Origin: Serratia liquefaciens
GTDB lineage: Bacteria > Pseudomonadota > Gammaproteobacteria > Enterobacterales > Enterobacteriaceae
Direction of reading: 5' to 3'
NCBI RefSeq assembly: GCF_027594825.1
Contig: NZ_CP088930.1
Location: 4,091,019 to 4,155,018, forward strand
Length of the DNA: 64,000 nucleotides
The notes below the pieces were generated by a model. The model was not told the DNA's origin. It was given only the letters and a program-made list of their open reading frames with translations, and searched no databases. The translations under genes and the position numbers were made by a program. This document shows positions 36,367 through 46,080 of this stretch, in pieces. How positions within the stretch are numbered: the stretch's first letter is position 1; each line of letters opens with the position of its first letter.

Positions 36367-37500
36367 ATGCTCAGATCGACCCATTTGCTGGCAGAATCCA
36401 CTGCGCGCCAGATTGTGCAGCGGGCGATGAGCATCATCAGCCATTCTGTCAACGTGATGGACAACAACGGCGTCATTATCGCGTCCGGTAATCCTTCGCG
36501 CCTGTTCCAGCGCCATGAAGGGGCGGTGCTGGCGCTGACCGAGAACCGGGTGGTGGAAATCGATGCGGTGACCGCCGCGCACCTGAAAGGCGTGCAGCCC
36601 GGTATCAACCTGCCGTTCAGTTTTCACAGCCAGCAGGTGGGGGTGATCGGCATTTCCGGTGAACCCGCGCAGGTACGTGCCTATGCTGAGCTGGTGAAAA
36701 TGGCGGCCGAAATGATGGTGGAGCAGGCGGCGTTGCTGGATCAAAACCAGTGGGAGAAACGCTACCGCGAGGAGTTGGCCAATCAGTTGCTGCAGCCGCA
36801 GCCGGCATCGGGCTCGCTGGAGGCGATGGCTGCTTATCTGGGATTGGATCTGCAACAGCCGCGCATTGTCTGGATCGTGGAATTACAGGACGCTCAGCCG
36901 CATCTGCTGCGTGAACTGCTGACAGAGCTGGAGCACACGCAGCGTGAAGCGTTGATCGCTATCACCGGCTTCAACGAAATGATCCTGCTGCGTCCCGCCA
37001 GCCTGGTGCAGGGAGCCTGGAGTTTGAAGCAGGAGCGCAAACAGGCGCAGCAATTGCTAAGTCAGCTTCAGCCGCGTTTCAACCTGCGGCTGATTATCGG
37101 CGGTTTCTTTAGCGATGAGGCGGGGCTGCACCGCTCAAACCTGACGGCCCGCGCGACGCAGACGATGGCAAAGCGCTTGAAGCTGCGCCACAAGACGCTG
37201 TTCTATCAAGATTATCCACTGCCTTCGCTGTTGTGTGATCTGGGTGAGGATTGGCGCGCGCAGGAGCTTTCCCGCCCCTGGCAGGTTTTGGGCGATCACG
37301 ATGACAAGGGGGTGCTGCGCAGCACCCTGAAACACTATTTTTCGCGAAATTGTGATCAAACGCAGACCGCCGCCGAGCTTCATATCCACGTCAATACCTT
37401 GCGTTATCGCCTGCAGCGTATTGAAGCCATTACTGGATTGAAAATCAATCAGTTAACGGATTCCTTGCGGCTGTATATCGGCATGCTGATGCACGATTGA
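36367..37500 (+). CDS. cdaR: Sugar-diacid/glycerate regulator CdaR
   Basis: 377 residues (E. coli 385). N-terminal diacid-recognition domain (LAESTARQIVQRAMSIISHS; GVIIASGNPSRL), middle GGDEF-like domain, and a C-terminal PucR-type helix-turn-helix with FSRNCDQTQTAAELHIHVNT and LRYRLQRIEAITG. In E. coli it activates galactarate, glucarate and glycerate genes. Directly upstream of a GntP-type permease and a glycerate kinase, so it likely activates this locus in response to glycerate. Confidence 0.92.
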   Translation: MLRSTHLLAESTARQIVQRAMSIISHSVNVMDNNGVIIASGNPSRLFQRHEGAVLALTENRVVEIDAVTAAHLKGVQPGINLPFSFHSQQVGVIGISGEPAQVRAYAELVKMAAEMMVEQAALLDQNQWEKRYREELANQLLQPQPASGSLEAMAAYLGLDLQQPRIVWIVELQDAQPHLLRELLTELEHTQREALIAITGFNEMILLRPASLVQGAWSLKQERKQAQQLLSQLQPRFNLRLIIGGFFSDEAGLHRSNLTARATQTMAKRLKLRHKTLFYQDYPLPSLLCDLGEDWRAQELSRPWQVLGDHDDKGVLRSTLKHYFSRNCDQTQTAAELHIHVNTLRYRLQRIEAITGLKINQLTDSLRLYIGMLMHD

Positions 37501-37618
37501 ATTGTGTGAAACCACAACTTTCCGGCGCACAGACGCAGAGGTTTTTGTGGCTTTCTCTCACGCCAATGCCTGGCGCTCAGGATATGTTCTCCCCACACCA
37601 ACAACGGGGAAAATAATA

Positions 37619-38884
37619 ATGACAACGGTATCCACGCTGGGGGCGCTGGTGGCATTGATCGTCGCTATCGTCCTGATTTTACGCAAGGTCCCACCGGCCT
37701 ATGGCATGATTGCCGGCGCGCTGGCGGGCGGATTATGCGGCGGCGCCGATCTGGTGCAGACCGTAACGCTGATGATCACCGGCGCCCAGGGCATTACCAA
37801 CGCCGTGATGCGCATTTTGGCGGCGGGGGTGCTGGCCGGGGTGTTGATCGAGTCCGGCGCGGCGCACACCATCGCCGAAACCATCGTCCGCAAAGTCGGG
37901 GAAACCCGCGCGCTGTTGGCGCTGGCGGTAGCTACACTGATCCTGACTGCCGTGGGCGTATTTATCGACGTGGCGGTGATCACCGTGGCGCCGATTGCCC
38001 TTTCCATCGCTCAGAAGGCCGGGATCTCCCGCGCGGCGATCCTGCTGGCGATGATCGGCGGCGGCAAGGCCGGTAACGTGATGTCACCAAACCCCAACAC
38101 CATTGCGGCTGCCGATAACTTCCACGTGCCGCTGACCTCGGTGATGATGGCCGGCATCGTGCCAGGGCTGTGCGGATTGATCGTGGCCTATCTGCTGGCC
38201 CGGCGGTTGAGCGACAAGGGCGATAAGGTAATGGCAGAAGAGCTGACGCAACAAGCCGAAGGCGTACGTCCTGGCTTTGCTGCGGCCATCAGCGCGCCAT
38301 TGGTTGCCATTGTTCTGCTGTCGCTGCGGCCGATCGCCGGTATTGCCATCGATCCGCTGATAGCGCTGCCGGTGGGCGGCCTGGTGGGAGCATTACTGAT
38401 GGGCCGTATTCGCCAGTGTAATCAGTTTATGGTTTCCGGCCTGTCCCGTATGGCGCCGGTGGCGATTATGCTGCTCGGCACCGGCACCCTGGCGGGGATC
38501 ATTGCCAACTCGGCGCTGAAGGACGTGCTCATTAGCGGATTGACCCACACCGGCATGCCGGCCTGGCTGTTGGCGCCACTGTCCGGGGCGCTGATGTCGA
38601 TGGCGACCGCTTCGACCACCGCGGGTACCGCCGTGGCATCCGGGGTCTTCAGCAGCACTCTGCTGGAGCTGGGCGTCAGCGGGCTGGCAGGGGCGGCGAT
38701 GATCCATGCCGGTGCGACGGTACTGGATCACCTGCCGCACGGCAGCTTCTTCCATGCCACCGGCGGTAGCGTCAATATGGCCGTGCATCAGCGGTTGAAG
38801 CTACTGCCTTATGAAACACTGGTCGGCTTTACCATCGCGGCCGTCTCGGCGTTGATGTTTGGCGTATTTAATCTGGCGGGATAA
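37619..38884 (+). CDS. GntP-family permease, probable glycerate/gluconate-type transporter
   Basis: 421 residues from ATG 37619 (AACGGGGA upstream). Inner-membrane symporter of the GntP family: RKVPPAYGMIAGALAGG near the N terminus, GKAGNVMSPNPNTIAAADNF and ATASTTAGTAVASGVFS. The location between cdaR and glycerate kinase indicates glycerate or a related acid as substrate. Stop is 9 bp from the kinase start, so cotranscribed. Confidence 0.88.
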   Translation: MTTVSTLGALVALIVAIVLILRKVPPAYGMIAGALAGGLCGGADLVQTVTLMITGAQGITNAVMRILAAGVLAGVLIESGAAHTIAETIVRKVGETRALLALAVATLILTAVGVFIDVAVITVAPIALSIAQKAGISRAAILLAMIGGGKAGNVMSPNPNTIAAADNFHVPLTSVMMAGIVPGLCGLIVAYLLARRLSDKGDKVMAEELTQQAEGVRPGFAAAISAPLVAIVLLSLRPIAGIAIDPLIALPVGGLVGALLMGRIRQCNQFMVSGLSRMAPVAIMLLGTGTLAGIIANSALKDVLISGLTHTGMPAWLLAPLSGALMSMATASTTAGTAVASGVFSSTLLELGVSGLAGAAMIHAGATVLDHLPHGSFFHATGGSVNMAVHQRLKLLPYETLVGFTIAAVSALMFGVFNLAG

Positions 38885-38893
38885 GGAAGAGTA

Positions 38894-40042
38894 ATGAAAA
38901 CGCTGAAAAAAGTGGTGATTGCGCCGGATTCGTTTAAAGAAAGCCTGAGTGCGCTGGAGGTGGCCGAAGCCATCGAACGCGGCTTCCGCCAGATCTTCCC
39001 GCAGGTACAGTATGTGAAGCTGCCCATGGCGGACGGCGGCGAAGGTACGGTGGATTCGATGGTGGCGGCCACCGGTGGGGAAATCGTCAGGGCAGAGGTC
39101 ACCGGTCCGCTGGGCCAACCGGTACAGGCCTTCTACGGTTTGCTGGGAGAAGGCGAAACCGCCGTTATCGAGATGGCGGCGGCTTCCGGGTTGCATCTGG
39201 CACCCAAGGCGCAGCGAGATCCGCGCATGACCACCAGTTATGGTACCGGTGAGCTGATCCTGGCTGCTCTGGAACGCGGCGTTAAGGCGATTATTCTTGG
39301 CATTGGCGGCAGCGCTACCAATGACGGCGGTGCCGGTATGCTGCAGGCGCTGGGGGTGAAACTGCTGGACGACCAGCGGCAATGCCTGCAGCCGGGTGGA
39401 GCGGCGCTGGCACAGTTGGCCTATATCGATCTTTCCGGGATGGATCCGCGTCTGCAGCAGGTGAACATAACGGCGGCCTGCGACGTCGATAACCCCTTGT
39501 GCGGCGCTAACGGAGCCTCTGCGGTGTTTGGCCCGCAGAAGGGGGCTACGCCGGAGACCGTCGCGCAGCTCGATGCAGCACTGCGCCATTACGGCACGTT
39601 GCTGGAACAGGCCACCGGCCGTGAGGTCATCAACGTACCGGGTGCCGGTGCGGCGGGCGGGATGGGGGCAGCGTTGCTCGGTATGCTTAACGCGCGCCTG
39701 CGACCCGGCATTGAGATTGTGATTGAAACCTTGCAGCTGGAAGAGGCGCTGCGCGATGCGGATCTGGTGATCACCGGCGAAGGGCGGCTGGACAGTCAGT
39801 CCATCCACGGCAAAACGCCGATTGGTGTGGCGCGAGTGGCCAAGCGCTATGGTTTGCCGGTGATTGGCATTGCCGGCAGCCTGTCGAAAGATTATCAGGT
39901 GGTACACCAGCACGGCATTGACGCGGCATTTTCGGTGCTCGATCGGGTCGTTTCGCTGGAGGAAGCACTGTCGGAAGCGGCCGATAACCTGGAGGTGACG
40001 GCGCGCAACGTGGCGGCGGTGTGGCGGTTGGCGCAGAGCTAA
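38894..40042 (+). CDS. glxK: Glycerate 2-kinase (GarK/GlxK type)
   Basis: 382 residues. Phosphorylates glycerate to 2-phosphoglycerate, feeding glycolysis. VVIAPDSFKESLSALEVAEAI, GIGGSATNDGGAGMLQALG and GEGRLDSQSIHGKTPIGVA are the family's signatures. It is in the cdaR locus; garK and glxK are close paralogues and cannot be told apart here, so the symbol is provisional. Confidence 0.88.
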   Translation: MKTLKKVVIAPDSFKESLSALEVAEAIERGFRQIFPQVQYVKLPMADGGEGTVDSMVAATGGEIVRAEVTGPLGQPVQAFYGLLGEGETAVIEMAAASGLHLAPKAQRDPRMTTSYGTGELILAALERGVKAIILGIGGSATNDGGAGMLQALGVKLLDDQRQCLQPGGAALAQLAYIDLSGMDPRLQQVNITAACDVDNPLCGANGASAVFGPQKGATPETVAQLDAALRHYGTLLEQATGREVINVPGAGAAGGMGAALLGMLNARLRPGIEIVIETLQLEEALRDADLVITGEGRLDSQSIHGKTPIGVARVAKRYGLPVIGIAGSLSKDYQVVHQHGIDAAFSVLDRVVSLEEALSEAADNLEVTARNVAAVWRLAQS

Positions 40043-40133
40043 TTTCTCTCCCCTTTATCATGGGCAACGCCTGTTGCTGATATCGGTTCCGACGAGGCGC
40101 TTTTCCGTTACAATAGGCGCCATTAATCGACGT

Positions 40134-40161
40134 TAACCCCCTGACCCAGAACAGGGGGTTA
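40134..40161 (+). promoter_or_regulatory. Strong hairpin in the hemH leader
   Basis: Perfect 10-bp stem TAACCCCCTG / CAGGGGGTTA with an 8-nt loop, 28 bp upstream of the hemH start and about 20 bp after a -10-like TACAAT (40109-40114). No T-run, so it is not an ordinary terminator; it should form in the hemH 5' UTR. Confidence 0.6.
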
Positions 40162-40188
40162 GCTTGCAAGGAATCAAGGGGAACTGAG

Positions 40189-41151
40189 ATGAAGCAAGAG
40201 AAACACGGGGTATTGCTGGTGAACCTGGGTACGCCGGATGCTCCTACCTCGTCGGCGGTAAAACGCTATCTGAAGGAATTCCTCAGTGACGACCGCGTAG
40301 TGGATACAGCCCCATTGATCTGGTGGCCGATCCTCAATGGCGTGATCCTGCCAATCCGTTCGCCGCGGGTTGCCAAGCTGTATCAGTCGGTATGGATGGA
40401 TGAAGGTTCTCCACTGCTGGTCTACAGCCGCCGTCAGCAACGCGCGTTGGCTGCCCGCATGCCGAACACGCCGGTCGAATTGGGCATGAGCTACGGCTCT
40501 CCAAGCCTGGCTGAGGCGATAGACAAGCTGCTGGCGCAGGGGGTGACCAATCTGGTGGTGCTGCCGTTGTACCCGCAATATTCTTGTTCAACCAGTGCTG
40601 CCGTGTGGGATGGCGTGGCCCGGATATTGAAAGGCTATCGCCGCCTGCCGTCGATCAGCTTTATCCGCGACTATGCCGAACACCCGGCCTACATCGCCGC
40701 ATTGCGCCAAAGCGTCGAGCGTTCGTTTGCCGAGCATGGTCAACCGGACCGGCTGGTGCTGTCATTCCACGGTATTCCCAAGCGCTATGCGCGCCTCGGC
40801 GACGATTATCCGCAGCGCTGCGAAGACACGTTACGTGCCTTGACCGAAACCTTACCGCTGGCGCCGGATCGAGTCATGATGACCTACCAGTCGCGTTTTG
40901 GTCGTGAGCCCTGGCTGACGCCGTATACCGACGAAACCCTCAAAGGCCTGCCTGCACAAGGCGTTAAACATATTCAGCTTATCTGTCCCGGTTTCTCGGC
41001 AGACTGCCTGGAAACGCTGGAAGAAATCAAAGAGCAAAACCGCGAGATCTTCCTCGAGGCCGGCGGCGAAAAGTTTGAGTATATTTCGGCTCTGAACGAC
41101 GAGCCGGCGCACATTGACATGATGCAGCAACTGGTGGCGCAGCACCTCTGA
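40189..41151 (+). CDS. hemH: Ferrochelatase HemH
   Basis: 320 residues. Inserts ferrous iron into protoporphyrin IX, the last step of haem synthesis. [18 protein letters not shown] at the N terminus, [20 protein letters not shown] with the catalytic His, and [17 protein letters not shown] are all present. The start has AAGGGG upstream. Follows glxK instead of adk, because of the inserted locus. Confidence 0.97.
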   Translation: MKQEKHGVLLVNLGTPDAPTSSAVKRYLKEFLSDDRVVDTAPLIWWPILNGVILPIRSPRVAKLYQSVWMDEGSPLLVYSRRQQRALAARMPNTPVELGMSYGSPSLAEAIDKLLAQGVTNLVVLPLYPQYSCSTSAAVWDGVARILKGYRRLPSISFIRDYAEHPAYIAALRQSVERSFAEHGQPDRLVLSFHGIPKRYARLGDDYPQRCEDTLRALTETLPLAPDRVMMTYQSRFGREPWLTPYTDETLKGLPAQGVKHIQLICPGFSADCLETLEEIKEQNREIFLEAGGEKFEYISALNDEPAHIDMMQQLVAQHL

Positions 41152-41242
41152 TCCTCAGAGCGCAAAATAGTGACAGTCATCATCAATCGGGCAGGAATGT
41201 GCTAACATTCTCTGCCTGTTAACTGCCACTGCCGCCAATTAA

Positions 41243-42547
41243 ATGAAATTTCCTGGTAAACGTAAGTCCAAACACTATTTTCCGGTGAACGCCCGCGATC
41301 CGCTCTTGCAGCAGGCTCAGCCTGAAAATGAAATCAGCACCTCCTATGTCGTCGGCATCGACCAGACGCTGGTGGATATCGAAGCCAAAGTGGACGATGC
41401 CTTCGTCCAGCGTTACGGCCTGAGCCTGGGGCACTCCCTGGTGATTGAGGATGACGTCGCCGAGGCGCTGTATCAGGAATTGATCGACAATAATCTGATC
41501 ACCCATCAGTTTGCCGGCGGCACCATCGGCAATACCCTGCACAACTATTCCGTGCTGGCGGACGACCGTTCCGTTCTGCTCGGCGTGATGTGCAGCAATA
41601 TCAAGATTGGCAGCTACGCCTATCGCTATCTGTGCAACACCTCCAGCCGTACCGATCTTAACCACCTGCAGGCGGTTGACGGTGCTATTGGCCGCTGCTT
41701 TACGCTGATCGGCGAAAGCGGTGAACGGACCTTTGCCATCAGCCCCGGTCAAATGAACCAACTGCGGCCGGAAAGCGTGAAGGAAGAGGTGATTGCCGGC
41801 GCGTCGGCGCTGGTACTGACGTCATATTTGGTGCGCTGCAAGGAAGGGGAGCCGATGCCGGCTGCCACCATGCAGGCCATCGAGTTTGCCAAAAAGCACG
41901 ACGTGCCGGTGGTACTGACGCTGGGCACCAAGTACGTGATTGCCGATAACCCGCAATGGTGGCGCGACTTCCTGAAACAACACGTGTCGATCCTGGCGAT
42001 GAACGAAGATGAAGCGCTGGAATTGACCGGATTGAGCGATCCGTTGACTGCCTCTGACATGGCGCTTGAATGGGTGGATCTGGTACTGTGCACCGCCGGG
42101 CCAAACGGCCTGTATATGGCGGGCTATACCGAAGAGTCGAATAAGCGGGAAACCCAGCATCCGCTGCTGCCGGGGCATATTGCCGAATTCAACCGCTATG
42201 AGTTCAGCCGCGCCATGCGCCGCGAAAGCTGTGAAAACCCGTTCCGCATCTATTCGCACATCGCGCCCTACATGGGCGGGCCGGAGAAAATCATGAACAC
42301 CAACGGCGCCGGCGATGGTGCACTGTCGGCGTTGCTGCATGATATCGCCGCCAACGGTTATCACCGCAATAACGTGCCTAACTCCAGCAAGCATGTTCGC
42401 AGCTATCTGACCTATTCCTCGCTGGCGCAGGTGTGTAAATACGCCAACCGCGTCAGCTATCAGGTGCTGAACCAGCATTCTCCACGCCTGACGCGCGGCC
42501 TGCCGGAACGGGAAGACAGTCTGGAAGAGTCTTACTGGGAACGGTAA
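41243..42547 (+). CDS. gsk: Inosine-guanosine kinase
   Basis: 434 residues, PfkB-family. Phosphorylates guanosine and inosine in purine salvage. MKFPGKRKSKHYFPVNARDP at the start and the active-site region NTNGAGDGALSALLHD (PfkB signature GAGD) are visible. In E. coli lies after aes; here directly after hemH. Followed by two identical terminator-like hairpins. Confidence 0.96.
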   Translation: MKFPGKRKSKHYFPVNARDPLLQQAQPENEISTSYVVGIDQTLVDIEAKVDDAFVQRYGLSLGHSLVIEDDVAEALYQELIDNNLITHQFAGGTIGNTLHNYSVLADDRSVLLGVMCSNIKIGSYAYRYLCNTSSRTDLNHLQAVDGAIGRCFTLIGESGERTFAISPGQMNQLRPESVKEEVIAGASALVLTSYLVRCKEGEPMPAATMQAIEFAKKHDVPVVLTLGTKYVIADNPQWWRDFLKQHVSILAMNEDEALELTGLSDPLTASDMALEWVDLVLCTAGPNGLYMAGYTEESNKRETQHPLLPGHIAEFNRYEFSRAMRRESCENPFRIYSHIAPYMGGPEKIMNTNGAGDGALSALLHDIAANGYHRNNVPNSSKHVRSYLTYSSLAQVCKYANRVSYQVLNQHSPRLTRGLPEREDSLEESYWER

Positions 42548-42555
42548 AAAGCGAA

Positions 42556-42575
42556 AGGTCCGGCAAGCCGGACCT
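42556..42575 (+). terminator. First copy of a duplicated hairpin after gsk
   Basis: AGGTCCGGCAAGCCGGACCT perfect palindrome 9 bp after the gsk stop, followed by CAGATTGC; without a T-run. Identical to the copy at 42705. Confidence 0.7.
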
Positions 42576-42579
42576 CAGA

Positions 42580-42729
42580 TTGCTGACAAAGTCCTTTGCA
42601 GTTAAAAGTTCCGATCTGGGAACTAATAAAAACAAAGGATAATGTTTTCTGATTTACCCCAAACATCCGAAAACCACGTTTTTCGGGTGTTTGCCATCAG
42701 ACTAAGGTCCGGCAAGCCGGACCTTTTTT
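42580..42729 (+). ncRNA. Possible structured small RNA or gsk 3' UTR
   Basis: The segment between the two identical hairpins has an internal long stem (CAAACATCCGAAAA / TTTTCGGGTGTTTG, about 42660-42693) extended by TCTGAT/ATCAGA, and ends in the second hairpin with a six-T run. No coding potential. Either an independent sRNA with its own terminator or a read-through 3' UTR. No promoter can be assigned. Confidence 0.35.
42705..42729 (+). terminator. Second copy of the hairpin, a true terminator
   Basis: The same 20-bp palindrome as at 42556, followed by TTTTTT. It may end gsk transcription. Confidence 0.85.
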
Positions 42730-42744
42730 ACATCGAATGGCCGA

Positions 42745-44436
42745 TCAAATCGGGCAGCCACCCATTTTCTCTTCGTCGGTCAGCGTATCCAGTTTGAGGA
42801 TATTCAGCATGCTGTTGGCGATTTCTCGCTCGCCCATCACCACCTGATTCGCGCCGCGATCGGAGATATACGACACCTCGTCATCGTAGTGCGCCCGGGC
42901 GATAATCTCGATGTTCGGCCGCTTGGTACGTGCCGAGGCCACGATTTCACCGGCCTCGTAACCGTTGGGGATGGTCAGCAACAGCCAGCGTGCACAGTCG
43001 AGCCGCGCCAGATCCATGACTTCAGGATTGGCGGCGTTGCCCAGCACCGTTTTGATGCCTTGCTCGCGCAGAGCCTCAACCCGTGGGCGGGAGTTTTCGA
43101 TCACCACCAGTGGAATACCGGCTTCGGCCAACTTGGCCCCCAGCAGGCTGCCGACGCGGCCATAGCCGACCACCAGCGCGTGGTTGCACATATCGACCGG
43201 GATCTGTTTCTCTTCTTCCACCGCTTCTTCCATTATCTGGTCTTCGATGGTTTCGGTTTTGGCCAGATAACGCTCGAGCAGCGTGAACAGCAACGGATTC
43301 AACATAATCGACAAGATAGCCCCGGCCAGCACCAGATTGCGGCCGTGCTCCGACATCATGCCCAGCGTGATGCCAAGGCCGGCCAGAATGAAGGCGAACT
43401 CGCCGATCTGCGCCAGGCTGGCGGAAATGGTCAGCGCGGTGCGTTTGGAGTGGCCGAACATTTTCACCAGCAGGAACGCCGCCGCCGATTTGCCGAACAC
43501 GATAATCGCCAGCGTTGCCAGCACCGCCAGCGGCTCGTTGATCAGGATCATCGGATCAAACAGCATGCCGACCGAAACAAAGAACAGCACGGCGAAGGCA
43601 TCGCGCAGCGGTAAGGTATCGTGGGCCGCCCGGTGGCTCAGCTCCGACTCGTTCAGTACCATACCGGCGAAGAAGGCTCCCAGCGCAAAGGAAACGTCGA
43701 ACAGCTTTACCGCGCCATAGGCGATGCCGAGCGCCAGGGCCAGCACGGCCAGGGTAAACAGCTCGCGCGAGCCGGTACTGGCGGTTTTCGCCAGGATCCA
43801 CGGCACCAGCCGGCGGCCTACCACAATCATCAGCGCGATAAAGGCGATGACTTTACCGATGGTCATTGCCAGTTCTATCAGCAACTGGCTGCTGCTGGCG
43901 TTGTCATTGCCCATCATGTTGCCGAACGCGGGCAGCAGCACCAGCGTCAGCACCATCGCCAGGTCTTCCACGATCAGCCAGCCGATGGCGATTTGCCCGC
44001 GCTGGCTATCGATCAGCTGGCGTTCCTCCAGCGCACGTAGCAGTACCACGGTACTGGCGGTCGACAGACAGAGCCCGAACACCAGCCCGGAAATCAAATC
44101 CCAGCCGAGCAGCTTTGACAGCCCCATACCCAGCAGGGTAGCGACGGCAATCTGGGCTACGGCGCCGGGAATGGCGATGTGTTTTACTGCGAGGAGGTCT
44201 TTAAGCGAGAAATGGAGGCCAACACCGAACATCAACAGGATCACGCCGATTTCCGCCAGTTCCGGTGCCAGCGAGGTGTCGGCAACAAAACCGGGGGTAA
44301 AAGGGCCGGCGAGCACGCCTGCGGCAAGGTACCCCACCAGCGGTGAGATGCGCAGGCGATTCGCCAGCATACCGAGGAGGAAGGCAAGTACTAACCCTCC
44401 GACAATGGTGGTGATTAGCGGTGTTGAATTATGCAT
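42745..44436 (-). CDS. ybaL: CPA2 cation/proton antiporter YbaL
   Basis: 563 residues (E. coli 558). KefB/C-like inner-membrane antiporter: 12-13 helices (start HNSTPLITTIVGGLVLAFLL), conserved LLMFGVGLHFSLKDLL and AIGWLIVEDLAMVLTLV, then a cytosolic RCK/TrkA-N domain (LVVGYGRVGSLLGAKLAEAG) that binds NAD(H). Probably potassium/proton exchange under stress; the substrate is not proven. Convergent with gsk. Confidence 0.94.
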   Translation of the reverse strand: MHNSTPLITTIVGGLVLAFLLGMLANRLRISPLVGYLAAGVLAGPFTPGFVADTSLAPELAEIGVILLMFGVGLHFSLKDLLAVKHIAIPGAVAQIAVATLLGMGLSKLLGWDLISGLVFGLCLSTASTVVLLRALEERQLIDSQRGQIAIGWLIVEDLAMVLTLVLLPAFGNMMGNDNASSSQLLIELAMTIGKVIAFIALMIVVGRRLVPWILAKTASTGSRELFTLAVLALALGIAYGAVKLFDVSFALGAFFAGMVLNESELSHRAAHDTLPLRDAFAVLFFVSVGMLFDPMILINEPLAVLATLAIIVFGKSAAAFLLVKMFGHSKRTALTISASLAQIGEFAFILAGLGITLGMMSEHGRNLVLAGAILSIMLNPLLFTLLERYLAKTETIEDQIMEEAVEEEKQIPVDMCNHALVVGYGRVGSLLGAKLAEAGIPLVVIENSRPRVEALREQGIKTVLGNAANPEVMDLARLDCARWLLLTIPNGYEAGEIVASARTKRPNIEIIARAHYDDEVSYISDRGANQVVMGEREIANSMLNILKLDTLTDEEKMGGCPI

Positions 44437-44680
44437 CCAGACTCCTTCTAGCTATGCATGGCAGCAGAGGGGAAACGCAACAAAGTTACGAAAAGATACA
44501 TTTAGTTTATTGCATTTGTTCGTGCCTTGCTTAGCTAAATTGAGCTTTTTTGCGAAAAAGCAGAGGATTCCGCTTTGGGGGGGGCAGTAAGGGGATTTAA
44601 CACTAAATAAGTCAAATAACATTGGTTTGTGCGGGAGATAACCCGACTGAGCATATTGGTTCAGCCGGGTTACATCAGGG

Positions 44681-45901
44681 TTATTGCGAGTTATGGTCCA
44701 TATTAGGCAGTAATGCGGTGATAATGCCGATCAGTGGCAAGAAAGCACAGATTTGGTAGACCAATTCGATACTGGTCAAATCTGCGACATAACCAAGAAC
44801 AGCTGCGCCTAATCCCCCCATACCAAAAGCAAAACCGAAGAATAAACCGGAAACCATGCCCACTTTTCCCGGTATCAGCTCCTGCGCGTAAACCAGAATG
44901 GCCGAAAAGGCCGAAGCGAGAATTACCCCTATAATGACGGTTAAAATGCCGGTCCAGTAGAGAGAAGCGTAGGGTAAAACCAGCGTGAAAGGAGCTGCGC
45001 CCAGTATTGAGCCCCAAATAACATATTTACGACCTATCTTGTCGCCCAGAGGCCCGCCGATAATGGTTCCGGCCGCTACGGCAAACAGGAAGGCAAACAG
45101 GTGAAGTTGCGCGTTCTGCACCGAAACGCCGAACTTATGTATCAAATAGAAGGTGTAATAGCTGCTAATGCTCGCCAGGTAGAAGTATTTGGAGAAAATC
45201 AGTATCAACAGGATGCCGAGAGCATAGGTTACGGTACGTTTTGGCAGCGGTTTCATCATTGAGGCGGCTTTTGGCTGACCTTTTGTTGCCCGGTGCTGTT
45301 GCTGGTACCACTTGCTGACTTGCAGTAACACCACGATAGCCAGCAGCGCGGCCAGTGAGAACCAGGCCACGTTACCTTTGCCATAAGGCGCAATAATCAG
45401 TGCCGCCAACAGGGGGCCGAGGGAGCTGCCAAAGTTACCGCCGACCTGGAACAGCGACTGCGCCAGGCCGTGTCGCCCGCCGGAGGCCATACGTGCGACA
45501 CGGGAGGATTCAGGGTGGAATACCGAGGAACCGGTGCCGACCAGCGCCGCCGCCAGCAACACCAGCGGGAAAGTATTGGCTACCGACAGCAGCAGCAGTC
45601 CGCACAGGGTAAAGCCCATGCCGATCGGCAGCGAATAGGGCTGCGGGTGCTTATCCGTGTAGTGCCCGATTAGCGGCTGCAATAAGGACGCCGTGAGCTG
45701 ATAGGTCAGAGTAATCATGCCGATTTGCACGAAGCTGAGGCTGAAGTCAGCCTGCAGGATCGGGTAAATCGCCAGGATCAGCGATTGAATCATGTCGTTA
45801 AGCAGGTGAGAGACGCTGATGGCCCCGAGAATCGAGAATGCAGTCCCTTTAACCGCGCTGCCCTTGGCCGGTGGCATGGCAGTATCGCTACGGTCGGTCA
45901 T
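44681..45901 (-). CDS. fsr: Fosmidomycin efflux MFS transporter Fsr
   Basis: 406 residues if started at ATG 45901 (MTDRSDTAMPP), equal to E. coli Fsr; ATG 45970 (MANIEQVAK) is an in-frame alternative giving 429 residues. Twelve-helix MFS pump: FGxLGAISVSHLLNDMIQSLIL type beginning, GTGSSVFHPESSRVARMASGG and GPLGDKIGRKYVIWGS are conserved. Confers fosmidomycin export when overexpressed in E. coli. Divergent from ushA. Confidence 0.92.
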   Translation of the reverse strand: MTDRSDTAMPPAKGSAVKGTAFSILGAISVSHLLNDMIQSLILAIYPILQADFSLSFVQIGMITLTYQLTASLLQPLIGHYTDKHPQPYSLPIGMGFTLCGLLLLSVANTFPLVLLAAALVGTGSSVFHPESSRVARMASGGRHGLAQSLFQVGGNFGSSLGPLLAALIIAPYGKGNVAWFSLAALLAIVVLLQVSKWYQQQHRATKGQPKAASMMKPLPKRTVTYALGILLILIFSKYFYLASISSYYTFYLIHKFGVSVQNAQLHLFAFLFAVAAGTIIGGPLGDKIGRKYVIWGSILGAAPFTLVLPYASLYWTGILTVIIGVILASAFSAILVYAQELIPGKVGMVSGLFFGFAFGMGGLGAAVLGYVADLTSIELVYQICAFLPLIGIITALLPNMDHNSQ

Positions 45902-46080
45902 TTTATTATTAGCCTGGTAAGTTTTAGAGGACAGAGCAGATATCTTAGCAACTTGCTCAATATTTGCCATATCCGACATAATTTGACGCACATCGCAAAA
46001 ATTTGAAATCAAAGGCCTTTGTTTCGCGCTACAATTTCGGCCATCTCAAAAAAACGTTAATGATCATATGGAGCTCCGCC

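Noticed and set aside
38801..39913. 370-codon open frame antisense to glycerate kinase
   Set aside because: Shadow of the well-supported plus-strand gene; protein composition (Gln/His/Arg-rich) typical of antisense frames.
45902..45970. Longer Fsr start (MANIEQVAK at 45970)
   Set aside because: In frame and possible, but the shorter start gives the same length as E. coli Fsr; the ribosome sites do not decide.
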